Assembly: GCF_027943255.1 (NCBI RefSeq)
Contig: NC_072896.1
Coordinates: 121,117,879-121,181,878 of the forward strand
Direction of reading: 5' to 3'
Source: Anastrepha obliqua
Lineage: Eukaryota; Arthropoda; Insecta; Diptera; Tephritidae
Length of the DNA stretch: 64,000 nt
Under the pieces are notes generated by a model. The model made no database searches. It was not told the DNA's origin and worked only from the letters and a program-made list of their open reading frames with translations. Positions 1-9,841 of the stretch are shown piece after piece; the stretch's first letter is position 1; each line of letters opens with the position of its first letter. Made by a program: the position numbers and the translations under genes.

Positions 1-3000
1 ATGTCGCAATGGCCAGGAACCCATGCTATCGTTAGGTGAAATGACTCAGCCATCTCGTTAAGAGATGTGCGGCATTTCATGGCTACCTTAGAGGTTGTCG
101 ACTGTTTAGTGAGGGATTTTATCGCCACCTGGCTATCAGTGAAAATGTAGATATCATCACCAGATATCGCATCACACTGTACCAGTGTCACGGCTTTCAT
201 TATTGCCATCAGTTCAGCCTGAAAGACACTACAGTAGTTGGGGAGCCGAAGACTGAAGGAAATCCCCAGATGTTCGGAATACACACCCCCGCCCACCCTG
301 CCATCGAGCTTTGAGCCATCTGTGTATACATGGATGGACTCGCCCTGTCTTACCACGTCACGCTCCCACTCTTCCCTCGTGGGTAGGAGGGTCACGAACG
401 TTGTAGTGGCAAGTATAGGCGGAATTGTGTAGTCCACCTGTCTGGGAAGTCCCAACGTGCCATCCAGGATTTTGCCGTGGCCATAAATTGTGTTTGACCA
501 CTTACTTAAAGTGCTCAGCCTTATTGCTGCACTGCGCGCCATGTACTTTGCCTGCAGGTCTACCGGAAGGAAGTTTAGTATCACATTTAGTGCTTTCGAC
601 GGTGTGGTTGACATTGCACCGGTGATAAGAACAGATGCAAGTCTTTGAACCCTATCAACCCTTTTGATGTTCACGCCCTTCTCCAGGGCATTCCACCATA
701 TTGCAATACCGTAGTAGAGAATTGACCTAATTACTGCTGTGTACAGCCAGTGTATCATACTGGGCTTCAAACCCCATTTTTTCCCAACGAGCCTTCCACA
801 GGAGTATAGCGCCGTCGTAGCTTTGCGTACTCTGTCTGCGACTGTGAGTCCCCAATTTAGCTTCCTATCTAGTACAAGTCCTAGGTATTTAGCGTTTTCT
901 GTTACTTTAAGGGGTTTTCCCCCCAAAAGAATTTGTTGAAGAGCAGGTGTTTTGTGTTTCCTGCTAAACAGTATCAGTTCCGTTTTTCCCGGATTTACTT
1001 CTAGTCCTCGACTCTTGCACCATAGTGATAGTCTGTTGAGAGCTCTTTGTTGAAGATCACACATAGTTGGAAGGTGTTTGCCAGAGATTGCTATTACAAT
1101 ATCATCTGCGTATGAGATTACCTTACCTCCCATTTTTTCTAGCTCCTGAAGGAGATTATTGACGGTCAGGTTCCATAGAAGTGGAGAGATTACCCCACCC
1201 TGCGGTGTGCCCCTGATCGGAAATTTCTTGATGGATGTTTCACCCAAATCTGCGCGAATCGTCCGCCCGACTAGCATTCGCTCTATGAGCGAGACGAGCG
1301 CTCTGTTTACTGCCATTTCTGTTAGCGATTTGGTAATTGCTTCCGGGTGTATGTTATTGAAAGCACCCTCGATGTCTAGAAAGACAGCAAGGGTGTATTC
1401 CTTATAGTGAAGTGATTTCTCAATCGTGTCGACCAGCGAGTGAAGCGCCGTCTCTACTGATTTGCCTTTGCTGTATGCATGTTGGGAAGGTGATAGCTTG
1501 TTGCCAATCTTCCCCTTGATGTGCCCATCTAGCAATCGCTCTAAAGTTTTTAACAGGAAGGATGATAGGCTGATCGGCCTGTAGTCCTTCGGTCTCGTAT
1601 GTGTGGTTTTTCCTGCTTTGGGAATGAAGACCACTTTTACTTCCGCCCATTTCTTGGGGATATAACTAAGTCGTACTACTGCCTCAAAAATTGAGACGAG
1701 TCTAGGTGCAATCATACTAATTGTGTGTTGCAGGTCGGCGGGGATGATTCCATCTGGTCCCGGCGATTTATAAGGTTTGAAACTGCCAATGGCAGATTTT
1801 ATATTGTCCTCCGTAATAAAATCTATTGGAGGACCCCCGTTGAGAACTGTAGGATGAGTTCTACCATCTTCATTGCATAGACAACCTGGGAAGTGTGTCT
1901 GCAATAGTAATTCTAGTGTTTCTTCACTATTAGTTGTCCAATTGCCGTCCTCTTTGATGAGGTAACTAGGGTTGCTGTGGCTCACTGATATAACTTTCCT
2001 GAGTCTACTTGTCTCAGAGGTACTATCTATCTTTTGACAGAAATCTCTCCAAGACCCCGTTTTAGCTGCCCTAATGGCATACTTAAATCTGCGTTGACAG
2101 TCTTTGTATCCATCCCACGAGTTAGTTCTTCTCGCTTCGTTATACTTGGTTCTGCATTCTCTTCTTAGGTCTGCTATGTCTGTGGACCACCATAGAGGTT
2201 TCGGTTTGCCTCTTTTCGTCCTCGGAGGGCAGGCTGCTTTCGCAGCCTGTTGAAATGCTGAAGTCAGTTCATCAACAGTAGAGTCGAGTTGTAGCTCGGA
2301 GTTAATTTGGTATGTCATGCCCGTAAGGTTGTTGGCTACAATGTTTTCGAACATACCCCAGTTTGTGCGTTTGCGGTTCACGACCGGTTTACACAGTTTA
2401 ATTGGTAATTCAATGCTATACGTTAAGTACCTGTGGTCTGAGAAGGAGTTGTCTTTAGATACTCTCCAGTCTCTTATAATTTGTGACCCCCGTTCATTGA
2501 CACACGTAATGTCCAGAACTTCCCTTCTAGTAGCTGTTACGAAGGTAGGGGAGTCGCCTATATTGCTAATATGAAGATAGTTACACATGATGAATTCAAA
2601 AATGTACTCACCGCGTTCGTTAGTGTCTGTACTACCCCAGACATGATGGTGAGCATTTGCATCTGCGCCCAGGATTAGTGGTATGCCACGTCTCGCGGCC
2701 TTCTCTGTTGCACCTCTTAGGAGTGGAGATGGTGGTGGTTGTACCGCGTCATGTGCCATATAGGACGAGGCAAGCCATATTGTCCTTCCGCAGGACTCCA
2801 CTGATATTACTGCGTTGTCCGCATCGCTAAATTGCATCAATAAGAATACATTAATATGTTTTTTCACTAGTATACACGACCTGGGTTTACCTTTGTCGGT
2901 GAGATAGACCAGTTTAAAATCTTTGTTACTCAACCCGCAAACCCGATCTTTTATGACCCATGGTTCTTGGATGAGAGCGATTTCCTCTTCTCTTTCAGCG

Positions 3001-3068
3001 AGACGGAGGATGAGTGCGGCTGAGGCCGCCTCACTGTGGTGGAGGTTGATCTGTACAACCCCCACCAT
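1..3068 (-). CDS. ORF2 of a LOA/R1-group non-LTR retrotransposon: endonuclease, reverse transcriptase, RNase H (runs off left edge)
   Basis: Read from the ATG at 3068 the frame stays open for about 1022 codons to the window edge, so it has no stop here. The N-terminus is an apurinic-type endonuclease: QEPW with Glu near residue 35, LGADANAHH near 132 and SDHRYL near 209. The central reverse transcriptase carries SPGPDGI, FLDIEGAFNNIHPE, RGTPQGGVISPLLW and YADD at residues 653-656. RNase H begins at YTDGSK near 916, followed by FQAELMAI, FTDSQVAIKS and WVPGH. Such proteins nick the target and copy element RNA at the nick. The start codon lies inside the end of ORF1, an overlap of 38 nt. Presence of RNase H argues against the jockey clade; LOA or R1 group is my inference. 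I see no disabling change in ORF2, although ORF1 is broken. Confidence 0.9.
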   Translation of the reverse strand, partial: MVGVVQINLHHSEAASAALILRLAEREEEIALIQEPWVIKDRVCGLSNKDFKLVYLTDKGKPRSCILVKKHINVFLLMQFSDADNAVISVESCGRTIWLASSYMAHDAVQPPPSPLLRGATEKAARRGIPLILGADANAHHHVWGSTDTNERGEYIFEFIMCNYLHISNIGDSPTFVTATRREVLDITCVNERGSQIIRDWRVSKDNSFSDHRYLTYSIELPIKLCKPVVNRKRTNWGMFENIVANNLTGMTYQINSELQLDSTVDELTSAFQQAAKAACPPRTKRGKPKPLWWSTDIADLRRECRTKYNEARRTNSWDGYKDCQRRFKYAIRAAKTGSWRDFCQKIDSTSETSRLRKVISVSHSNPSYLIKEDGNWTTNSEETLELLLQTHFPGCLCNEDGRTHPTVLNGGPPIDFITEDNIKSAIGSFKPYKSPGPDGIIPADLQHTISMIAPRLVSIFEAVVRLSYIPKKWAEVKVVFIPKAGKTTHTRPKDYRPISLSSFLLKTLERLLDGHIKGKIGNKLSPSQHAYSKGKSVETALHSLVDTIEKSLHYKEYTLAVFLDIEGAFNNIHPEAITKSLTEMAVNRALVSLIERMLVGRTIRADLGETSIKKFPIRGTPQGGVISPLLWNLTVNNLLQELEKMGGKVISYADDIVIAISGKHLPTMCDLQQRALNRLSLWCKSRGLEVNPGKTELILFSRKHKTPALQQILLGGKPLKVTENAKYLGLVLDRKLNWGLTVADRVRKATTALYSCGRLVGKKWGLKPSMIHWLYTAVIRSILYYGIAIWWNALEKGVNIKRVDRVQRLASVLITGAMSTTPSKALNVILNFLPVDLQAKYMARSAAIRLSTLSKWSNTIYGHGKILDGTLGLPRQVDYTIPPILATTTFVTLLPTREEWERDVVRQGESIHVYTDGSKLDGRVGGGVYSEHLGISFSLRLPNYCSVFQAELMAIMKAVTLVQCDAISGDDIYIFTDSQVAIKSLTKQSTTSKVAMKCRTSLNEMAESFHLTIAWVPGHCD

Positions 3069-4618
3069 CGTTGGTGTGCGTTGTTAGATGACAGCCAACC
3101 ACGGTTTGGTCAGCGATCTCCTCGTCAGAGGAAGTGGGAATATATTCCTCGTCCTCCAGAGCGTCTGAGAGATCGGAATATTCCCCCATATCCTCTAGGG
3201 TAACCCTTCGGAAGAGTTCTCCTACCATACCGGAATTGGATGCCACCTCGTCGTCCGTTAGGTTGTCTAACGCAACCGTCGTCTCCTCCGCGGATGACGT
3301 CAAGTTAACTGCGGAGCTGCCTTTACTGGCTACATCCTGTCTGTAGACATGGAGTGTCAGTGATTGGAAGCCGTAGTTCACCTTCCATTTCAGGTTAGCG
3401 AGTGGATCCAGTGATTCCTCATTTAGGATGATCACCGCTAGTCTCCTCTTGCCATCCACTTCGCCAATCTTTGCTACTTTCCAATCGCTGGTAGGTAGCT
3501 CGGGGTTGCCTAGTTTGAGCAGTTCCAACACTTCCTCTGGGTCGGTGTGGAACTCTGGTATCCAGGCTCTTGATCTTGGCCGATTGGGGATGTCTTCACG
3601 GAGGACCACGTCGAGGCGGGCCCCTGGCCAAGGCTCCCCTATGCGTTTAATTGCCAGAGTGTACAGATCGACCGATCGTTGATCAGCGCACCTGGTTAAT
3701 TTGACGCGTGATTAAAACCAACCCGCGTCTGAGCAGCTGGGTGGGGGTCCTGGATTTTCTTGCAGGATGTCCCTGTAGACTTTCCACAGACTCCTGCTTA
3801 TCAGATCCCAGTTTCCTTGCGTGATCGCACCGTCATGGGAACTGCGATCAATCACCGCCCTTATATGACTTTCTTTCGCTACTTCCGCAAAAGATTTTTT
3901 GAGAACATTGGTTGTTTGAGTGGCGGACACCTTGGATCTTTTGGCTTCTGCCGATGTCCCCTCACTCGACCTTTTGCGCTTACCTTGCGCAGAGTCCATT
4001 TTAGCCTTCTCCCGGTGTTCGGCTATGAAGGCTTCAGCCCACGCTTTGGAGTCTGACTGCTCCTCCGTCAGATCCTCTAGTTTAGTGTCCTTCAGTCTCT
4101 CCAGGATCCTGAAGGCTGAACGCTTGGTACGGTAGTACCTTTCTGAACCACTAATTTGCTTCCGGGGGTGGGTACTACCCGGGGCAGTGATTGTGTCAGA
4201 AGGGCGAGCTCCAGAAACCATTGGCTGAGCCATGTGGTCTGGTGCCACCGACGTTGATTTGGGTGTTGCTCCTTCTGGAGTTCCCGTGTCGCCTGGAGTG
4301 ACGGAGACAGCAAGCTCGGCTTGTCTTGGGACAGGGCCGTCCTTGCTTCCCGAAGGTTTTGTTGCGAGGGGGGGTCTACTCCTGGCCCCAGATGTAGATG
4401 GGATGTCATCACCAACTTGTCTTGAGACAGGGTTGGGATGGCTACCAGTAATAGGCCTCGCTGCCGTGGAGGCGATCCCTGAAGGGACGGAGTGAGAGCC
4501 AGGCCCTGGCTTAGCCACAGGCTTGGCACCGCTCGTATGCGTGGTCTTTCCTGACGAAAGACCTGACCTTCCTGTAGGGTTGGGTCTCGTTTTGTGTGTG
4601 CAGCAGACTACATACGCA
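3031..4618 (-). pseudogene. ORF1 of the same retrotransposon (DUF4780-like), broken by one in-frame stop
   Basis: Two stretches in the same frame, 4618-3715 and 3711-3031, are separated only by a TAA at 3712-3714. The text around it, DAGWF-stop-SRVKLTRCADQ, is the conserved core of the DUF4780-type domain found in ORF1 of insect non-LTR elements. The upstream half is a Pro/Ser/Thr-rich tail with a basic stretch (KRKRSSEGTSAEAKRSK), followed by a helical region; the downstream half has REDIPNRPRSRAWIPEF and an acidic C-terminus. The product would be an RNA-binding, gag-like protein. No convincing start codon is seen: the first ATG at 4692 lies in unrelated fragment sequence, so the 5' end looks truncated near 4618. 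The stop could be a CAA to TAA change. Confidence 0.8.
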
Positions 4619-5012
4619 GCAGAATCGCCAAAGCTCGTAACTCGTTTGCTCTGCTGAACAAGATATAGAACTCTACATTGATTTCCACACATACAAAGCT
4701 GCGTATTTTCAACTCAAATGTGAAATCTGTCCTTTTGTATAGTTGTGAGGCCTGGCTCTTCACAGACTTACTCGCAAATAAGCTGCAAGTTTTTGTCATT
4801 CATTTTTTAAGACTTTTGGTGGTCTAAAATAATCAGCGACAGAGATCTTTGAGAGAATTCTAAGCAGTCATGCATCGAGACTGAAATAAAGCAGAGACGG
4901 TAGAGGTGTGTTGGCCATACTCTTCGAAAGGATGCCACGGAAATTTGCAGGCAAGCACTCGATTGGAACACGTAAGTCAGTAGAAAAAAATACGCCCTAG
5001 ATGCTCTTGGAA
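4619..5012 (+). pseudogene. C-terminal reverse transcriptase fragment of a second non-LTR family
   Basis: With a few stops and shifts the plus strand reads RIAKARNSFALLNKI, then THTKLRIFNSNVKSVLLY and EAWLFTDLLANKLQVFV, then WWPKIISDRDL, and finally VGHTLRKDATEICRQALDWN. This is the thumb and post-RT segment typical of non-LTR ORF2 proteins, where the last motif normally continues as NPQGKRKRGRPKNTW. Here it breaks off after LDWNT. The missing continuation appears on the opposite strand at 5308-5490. It abuts the truncated 5' end of the ORF1 above. The clade is not assigned. Confidence 0.65.
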
Positions 5013-5307
5013 GAGAACTCTCAAACAAGGTCTTAGGGCTTCAGGGAAATCTCGCAGGCCGTCTGAAAGTTCAGATCTGAGTGCGTTGGACTGCAGTTAA
5101 AAAATTTGAAGAGTTTCAAAAATCTCGTTTGATGGCTTGTGAAAAGCAAATGGGGTCGAAATGAAAATAAATTTTTTTATATCTAAATGACCAAATAAAA
5201 CTAACTTCATTAAAAAAAGTATTATAACTTGATATCTATAACGGACTTAACTTGGAACAGAATTTATAGTAGGACGAAGTATATATACATTTGTTTTCTC
5301 GTAGTTC

Positions 5308-5490
5308 CTAGGTGGAATATAGGGCCTCAACAAATAGATTAAAATTTGATTTATTTGCAGCTAGAAATATTATTTGTCTCCACGAATAGCCTGCTTTCTG
5401 CGCTTCTGCATCCACCTGTCGCTTCCAGGTGTTGATTGGTCTCCAGCATCTGCGTTTCGCTTGTGGATTCCAATCCAACGCAACTTTTGT
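5308..5490 (-). pseudogene. Extreme C-terminus of a non-LTR ORF2, inverted relative to the neighbouring fragment
   Basis: The minus strand reads ALDWNPQAKRRCWRPINTW, then KRQVDAEAQKAGYSWRQI and FLAANKSNFNLFVEALYST before a stop. It matches the usual final 60 residues of the same kind of ORF2 whose preceding segment lies on the plus strand at 4619-5012. Sequence upstream in the same minus frame is not recognisable. About 300 bases between the two pieces contain no readable coding. Confidence 0.6.
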
Positions 5491-6690
5491 GATGAAGGTA
5501 TTTAACAAATCTTTAAAATTACTATTAAGATTGAAAACTATTCGTATGATCTCAAAAGATAAAAGGTTATCCCTTTGTAAGCCGTTAATTAGACTGATTG
5601 AAAATCCATTACAATGCAGCAATGCAGAATATTTCTTGAGCAAAAAGAAAGCTATTAGACCCTACCATAAAGTCAACTCATATAGAGAAAGGGCTCCGGT
5701 CTGCCAAGGGAGGAATAAGAAGTACTTTGAGATGCTATCTTCGCAAACTGATATATTCTCTGTAGTGCGGATCTACACATCATTCAAAAGCTATGAAGGA
5801 AAGCGGCAATAAAAAGGGAAAGGAAAAACAGTAAAAAAAAAGAATGTAAATAAAAAAAAGTTACAAAAAATGAAAACAAAAATATTGACGGAAAAGGGAA
5901 AAATCATAATAATGAAGTTAATGGCGATGCAAATGTGAATTTAATTGAATCGGAAATTAATTGGTTTGCCCTGCAGGCGCACGTTGACCGATTTAACTCA
6001 ATTTAACTGTGATTCTTAAGCAACAGCAGCAGCGACGCCAGACGGACATGTGTTTACATGCCGGGCTTTGATGGGCTTTGTGCGTTGCGTGCATACAATT
6101 AAAATTGGCAAACAATGCCATTGTAATTTATTAAATCTGGTATAGAATATATGTGCATATGTATGCGTGTGTGTATTCATGTAGAGCAATTTTCCAGTTT
6201 ATAAACAGTAAAGAGTATATTAAATTTCAATTGCAACGCATTTAAAATGTAATAATTTTGTAAATTTCACTCAAGTCATACCTGGGTGGTGGTGGTGGTG
6301 TGAAAACCTGCTCACTGCTGTACAAATATTTTGCGCAAACATAGCTACACACACGCACACACGCGCTATATGCAGATAAGACGCAGGGGACAAATTAATG
6401 CACAGCGCATTAACTTAAGCCAACCAATCTGGCCATAATGTGTGCATTGAATGAATTGATTATTCCGCTGGGAATGCTGGACGTGGTGCGCAAGATGCGG
6501 CCATGGCTGCATTTTTGTTTGAATAAATCTTTATAAGTTAAAGTGCGTGCATGTGCGTGTGTGTGTGTGTGTGAGCGCTGAACAAGTAGGATATTTCATC
6601 ATTCAATTTGTCGGCATGTCGTGTAATAATAACTGCATTACACAGCAACAAATATTTGTATTTTCTTGCTCAAACTATAAATATGTAATA
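5491..6690. other. Spacer without recognisable gene; short TG/GTG microsatellites
   Basis: AT-rich spacer. A GTG run is at 6285-6300, CA-rich sequence at 6349-6366 and a TG run at about 6558-6573. I see no protein motif in either strand beyond short AT-driven frames. Confidence 0.5.
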
Positions 6691-6994
6691 TAATGCACTC
6701 GCGATAATATGAACTAATTGAGAGATTGTTCATACTTACAACTAAATTGAAAAATATTCTATTTAATTAGTTTTGAGAGATTTTTGTTTTATTTAAAAAC
6801 GCATATAATAAAAAAATAAAAAATTAGTTACAGTCAAAAAAAAAATTGAGTTCATGTAAAAAAACAATCAGTAATCCGCTTTTGTTGTTTTTTTTGTTCA
6901 GACATCTTAAAAACTGCCTTTTCCCTTAGCTTCTTCAACACATTTAAATCCCATTTATCAACCATTTCAATCTCAGCCCATTCCAAAGTTTTAT

Positions 6995-7459
6995 TAAGCA
7001 TCTGCGGCCATCAAAGCCACGGTTAGCAAAAGGGTTACTACAACGCATAAGCGAGCTTGGCAGGCTGAGAGAGGCTGCAGATGGACTAACCTGGTGTTAC
7101 CTGGCATGTCCGATCGACTGTCGCAAACCCTCCTGTCATAAATCAGAGGGGGGTGCAGACAGCTGGAAGCACTGATGTCGGGCCACTTTCTCTGCCCAGC
7201 ATGTGAAGAGGAGGATGAGAGGGCGGACATCTTCCTATGCTTCTGCCCCGCCTTCGCTCTAATCAGGTTTGAGGTATTTGGCACTGATGTGTTAAGAAGC
7301 GACCACCTTGGCTCTTTGGCACCACAAGAGCTACTCAGATTTCTTCGGAGATCGGGTAGATTTAAAGAAAATTAAGAGGGAATCCCAGTGTAGTGCAATG
7401 GACTTAATTAATGTCTGAGTGCTGCACTTGCTAGTTGTCCCGCCAAAAAAAAAAAAAAA
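6995..7459 (+). mobile_element. 5'-truncated 3' end of a non-LTR retrotransposon with poly(A)
   Basis: The plus strand ends MSGHFLCPACEEEDERAD, FLCFCPAF and LAPQELLRFLRRSGRF, the Cys-rich post-RNase H tail of LOA/R1-group ORF2. A short 3'UTR follows and then a run of about 15 A at 7446-7460. The hexamer AAGCAT occurs just before the fragment (about 6995) and just after the A run (7462), a possible short target duplication. The fragment splits the Tigger C-terminal coding region: GSYWHAS lies on one side and NKTLEWAEIEMVDKWDL on the other. Confidence 0.75.
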
Positions 7460-7609
7460 GAAGCATGCCAATAGCTTCCTTTGATGTAATTGTCCTTTCC
7501 GGCTTCACAGAACAGCATCATCATCGTCGGAAATTTCCTGTATTTCATTGTCATTGCATTCAATAGCATCATCGTTCCATTCTCTAACGTTGAAAGCAGT
7601 GAATTCAAC

Positions 7610-7676
7610 CTAAAGTGAAATAAGAAAAAAAATTAAAAAAGCAAACTTCTTTGACTAACGGTTCTAAAACACAAAC
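7610..7676 (-). other. Intron inside the Tigger transposase relic
   Basis: On the minus strand GAG is followed by GTTTGTG, a T-rich tract and TTTCACTTTAG, then GTTGAATTC. Removal joins SQLKPE to VEFTAFNVREWNDD, continuing the transposase C-terminal region. Its 67 nt length is typical of short fly introns. It is inferred from frame continuity alone. Confidence 0.6.
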
Positions 7677-7979
7677 CTCAGGTTTTAATTGTGACAAAAG
7701 ATTGGCTGCACCTTCCTCCAAATCCCTTACATTCATAATTAAATTGCTTCGAAGAACACTCAAAGGAACGTCATCTTCAGGATCCTCTCGATTTTCTACC
7801 ATACTTAAGACATTAATTACTCCAGCATTTGCATATCATACTCCATGCAGATTCTAAGGTAACAATCGCTTCCTTGCAGCAACAGAAGCCAAAAGACTGT
7901 TTCTATAGCAGAGTTTCGTAATCCTGATGGCATTTTGATCCATAGGTTGTATAAGAGGGGTGACATTTGGTGGCATATA

Positions 7980-8533
7980 AAGGGTGGCTAAGTTTCAAAG
8001 GCCGGTGTTGATTTTGAATAAAATACAATTTGTTTAAGAATTTATTCTCATTTCTCTTTATTATGATAGTATTGGTATGGTTCAACTACGAATGAAACAA
8101 AATATCGGCCAAATGGCCGCCGCGGCCTCGGCGGCACACCTCCATCCGATGGTGCAAATTTTCGATAACGCTGAGGCATAATTGAGGTTCTATGCCGTTA
8201 ATGTGCCGAACTATCTCATCCTTTAGCTCTTGACTTGTTGCCGGCTTATCGACGTACACCTTTTATTTCAAAAAATACCAAAGAAAGAAGTCCAACGGTG
8301 TCAAATCACATCATCTTGGCGGCCAATTGACATTTCGACGATATGCATTTTGATTTGAACGCCCGTTTTCATAATAAGCCTGAAATACCTTAACGCGTTG
8401 CTTGCTTATATGTCTTTCTATGGTTGGAATTGAGTTAGCCTGAAATTAAAAAATGTTAAATGAAAAGTAGAAAAAGCTTGACGTTTAGGTGTGGTTTACA
8501 TTCAACATCGGCCCTTAAAATTTCACCACCCTT
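7980..8533 (-). mobile_element. Internally deleted rosa-type (DD41D) mariner
   Basis: The ends are AAGGGTGGCTAAGTTTCAAA at 7980 and an inverted counterpart ending ATTTCACCACCCTT at 8533, with TA on both sides (7978-7979 and 8534-8535). On the minus strand the start of a mariner transposase, running to SNQNAY, is joined directly to the C-terminal part containing CDLTPLDFFLW, then EPQLCLSVIENL and RGRGGHLADILFHS. The helix-turn-helix region and first two catalytic Asp residues are therefore gone, leaving a 554-bp non-autonomous copy. It shares terminal repeats with the longer copy at 52923-53845. Confidence 0.9.
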
Positions 8534-9841
8534 TACATTGTTAATATGCAGCCGTCTTCAGTTATTAGTTCATCCTCGGGTGGGTGCGATGGAGCGTTAT
8601 CAATTAAAAGAGCGGTTTTATTGGTAATCCCTTTTCCATCAAAAACTTTATAACCTAAAGAAATTTTATGAGATGAAAATATGAAAGCTTACCTCAGGTA
8701 TGAATGAACGGTGGAACCAATCTTTGAAAATAGCCGCAGTCATCCATGCGGATTTCGAATGTCGATAATACACTGGGTAGTCAAAACCTTTAAACCAACA
8801 GGAATTTTTAGCCTTTTCGACAACAAGAAGCTTGAGTTGGTGAGATCCTGACGCATTTGAACAACACAAGAAAGTTATTCTTTGCCTTTCCATCTTTGCA
8901 CCTGGGGCGTGTTTTTCTAACGATGACACATACGTCTTTTGTGGCAAAAGTTTTCAGTATACACCGGATTCATCGGCGTTGTATAGTTGTTCACGACTTA
9001 ATCCAAGCTCCTGCATTTTAATCTTTAACGCTTTTTTTAATGGGTCAACTAACTGGGGCTGTGAAGATAGTTTTTCTCGAGAAACTTGAATCAACCGAAC
9101 GCCATATCTCTTTTTATAGTTTTGAAGCCATCCATCACTGGCATTGAATTCAAGGCAATTTTCTTTAATTTAAAAATGAAGGTTTTTTGCTTTTTCTTTC
9201 AGCATAAGCCCGCTAACCGGGAGCTTTTTGTCCCTCATACCATCGTTACAGAGATTTTTACATCTTTGGGCACTCTGAATGACGTAAAGTTTTCCTCTTT
9301 CCAGGACCCATAAAAGTATTCATTTTTATTTTTATTAATTCGGCATATTATAGACTTCTCTCCCTTCCGCATATTATAGACTTCACTCCATATTTAAGCG
9401 ATAAATTAGTAACCCTTTGACCTTTCGTAAATATTCTACAATATCTGATTTTTCTCTTAAGGCCAAAAACTTATGCTTTTTTGTGTGGATTTTTGAAACT
9501 GATTAATATTAATTTTTTTTGCAGGAAAATGAAGTACCAATTATGCTCGCATAAAATGACCAACTTACGACGTTGAAAATTTGTATTGATGACTGAACAT
9601 AGGAGAAGGCAAAGCATGTAGATGCGTATGTGAGTGAACGCAAGCATTTCTCAGCAACGGTTTTGTTAATTTTAAATTTCATTAACTAGGGGATTCCTCG
9701 ATTTATTAGGCTAATGAAATTCGATAGAAATTTGAAAATCAATAATATTCATATATTAGAGTCCTCAATGGAAGCGAAAACGTGTTCATATTTTGGGCTG
9801 TTCATATATTAGGGTGTTAATATTAGCGCGAGTGCACTGTA

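Larger units (their letters stand above)
6852..9540 (-). pseudogene. Tigger/Jerky-like transposase with CENP-B-type DNA-binding and DDE domains, interrupted by insertions
   Basis: The N-terminus (about 9540-9330) shows a psq-type helix-turn-helix, LREKSDIVEYLRK and LSLKYGV. A CENP-B-type domain follows, with KKLPVSGLMLKEKAK and ASDGWLQNYKKRYGV. The DDE domain has YNADESGVY (first Asp, near 8965), PVYYRHSKSAWMTAAIF, LIDNAPSHPP (second Asp, near 8605) and VTPLIQPMDQNAIRITKL (third Asp, near 7945). The C-terminus ends LREKAV...KRITDCF with TGA at 6852-6854, matching the usual KKITDFF tail. Two GT-AG segments look like introns: 7676-7610 (67 nt) and 8692-8655 (38 nt, unusually short); removing the second gives IPEVIKFLMEKGLPIKP. 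Stops and at least one single-base shift (near 8610) mark it as dead. Confidence 0.85.
6691..9839 (-). mobile_element. pogo/Tigger-type DNA transposon, complete ends, carrying two younger insertions
   Basis: The right end reads GCGCGAGTGCACTG followed by TA at 9840-9841. The left end is TA at 6689-6690 followed by TAATGCACTCGCG, which equals the right terminal repeat CAGTGCACTCGCG with two transitions. TA duplications and CAGT termini fit the pogo/Tigger group. The 3149-bp span contains a transposase relic on the minus strand plus a retrotransposon 3' fragment (about 6995-7459) and a rosa deletion derivative (7980-8533). Subtracting both leaves about 2.1 kb, a normal Tigger length. Confidence 0.85.
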
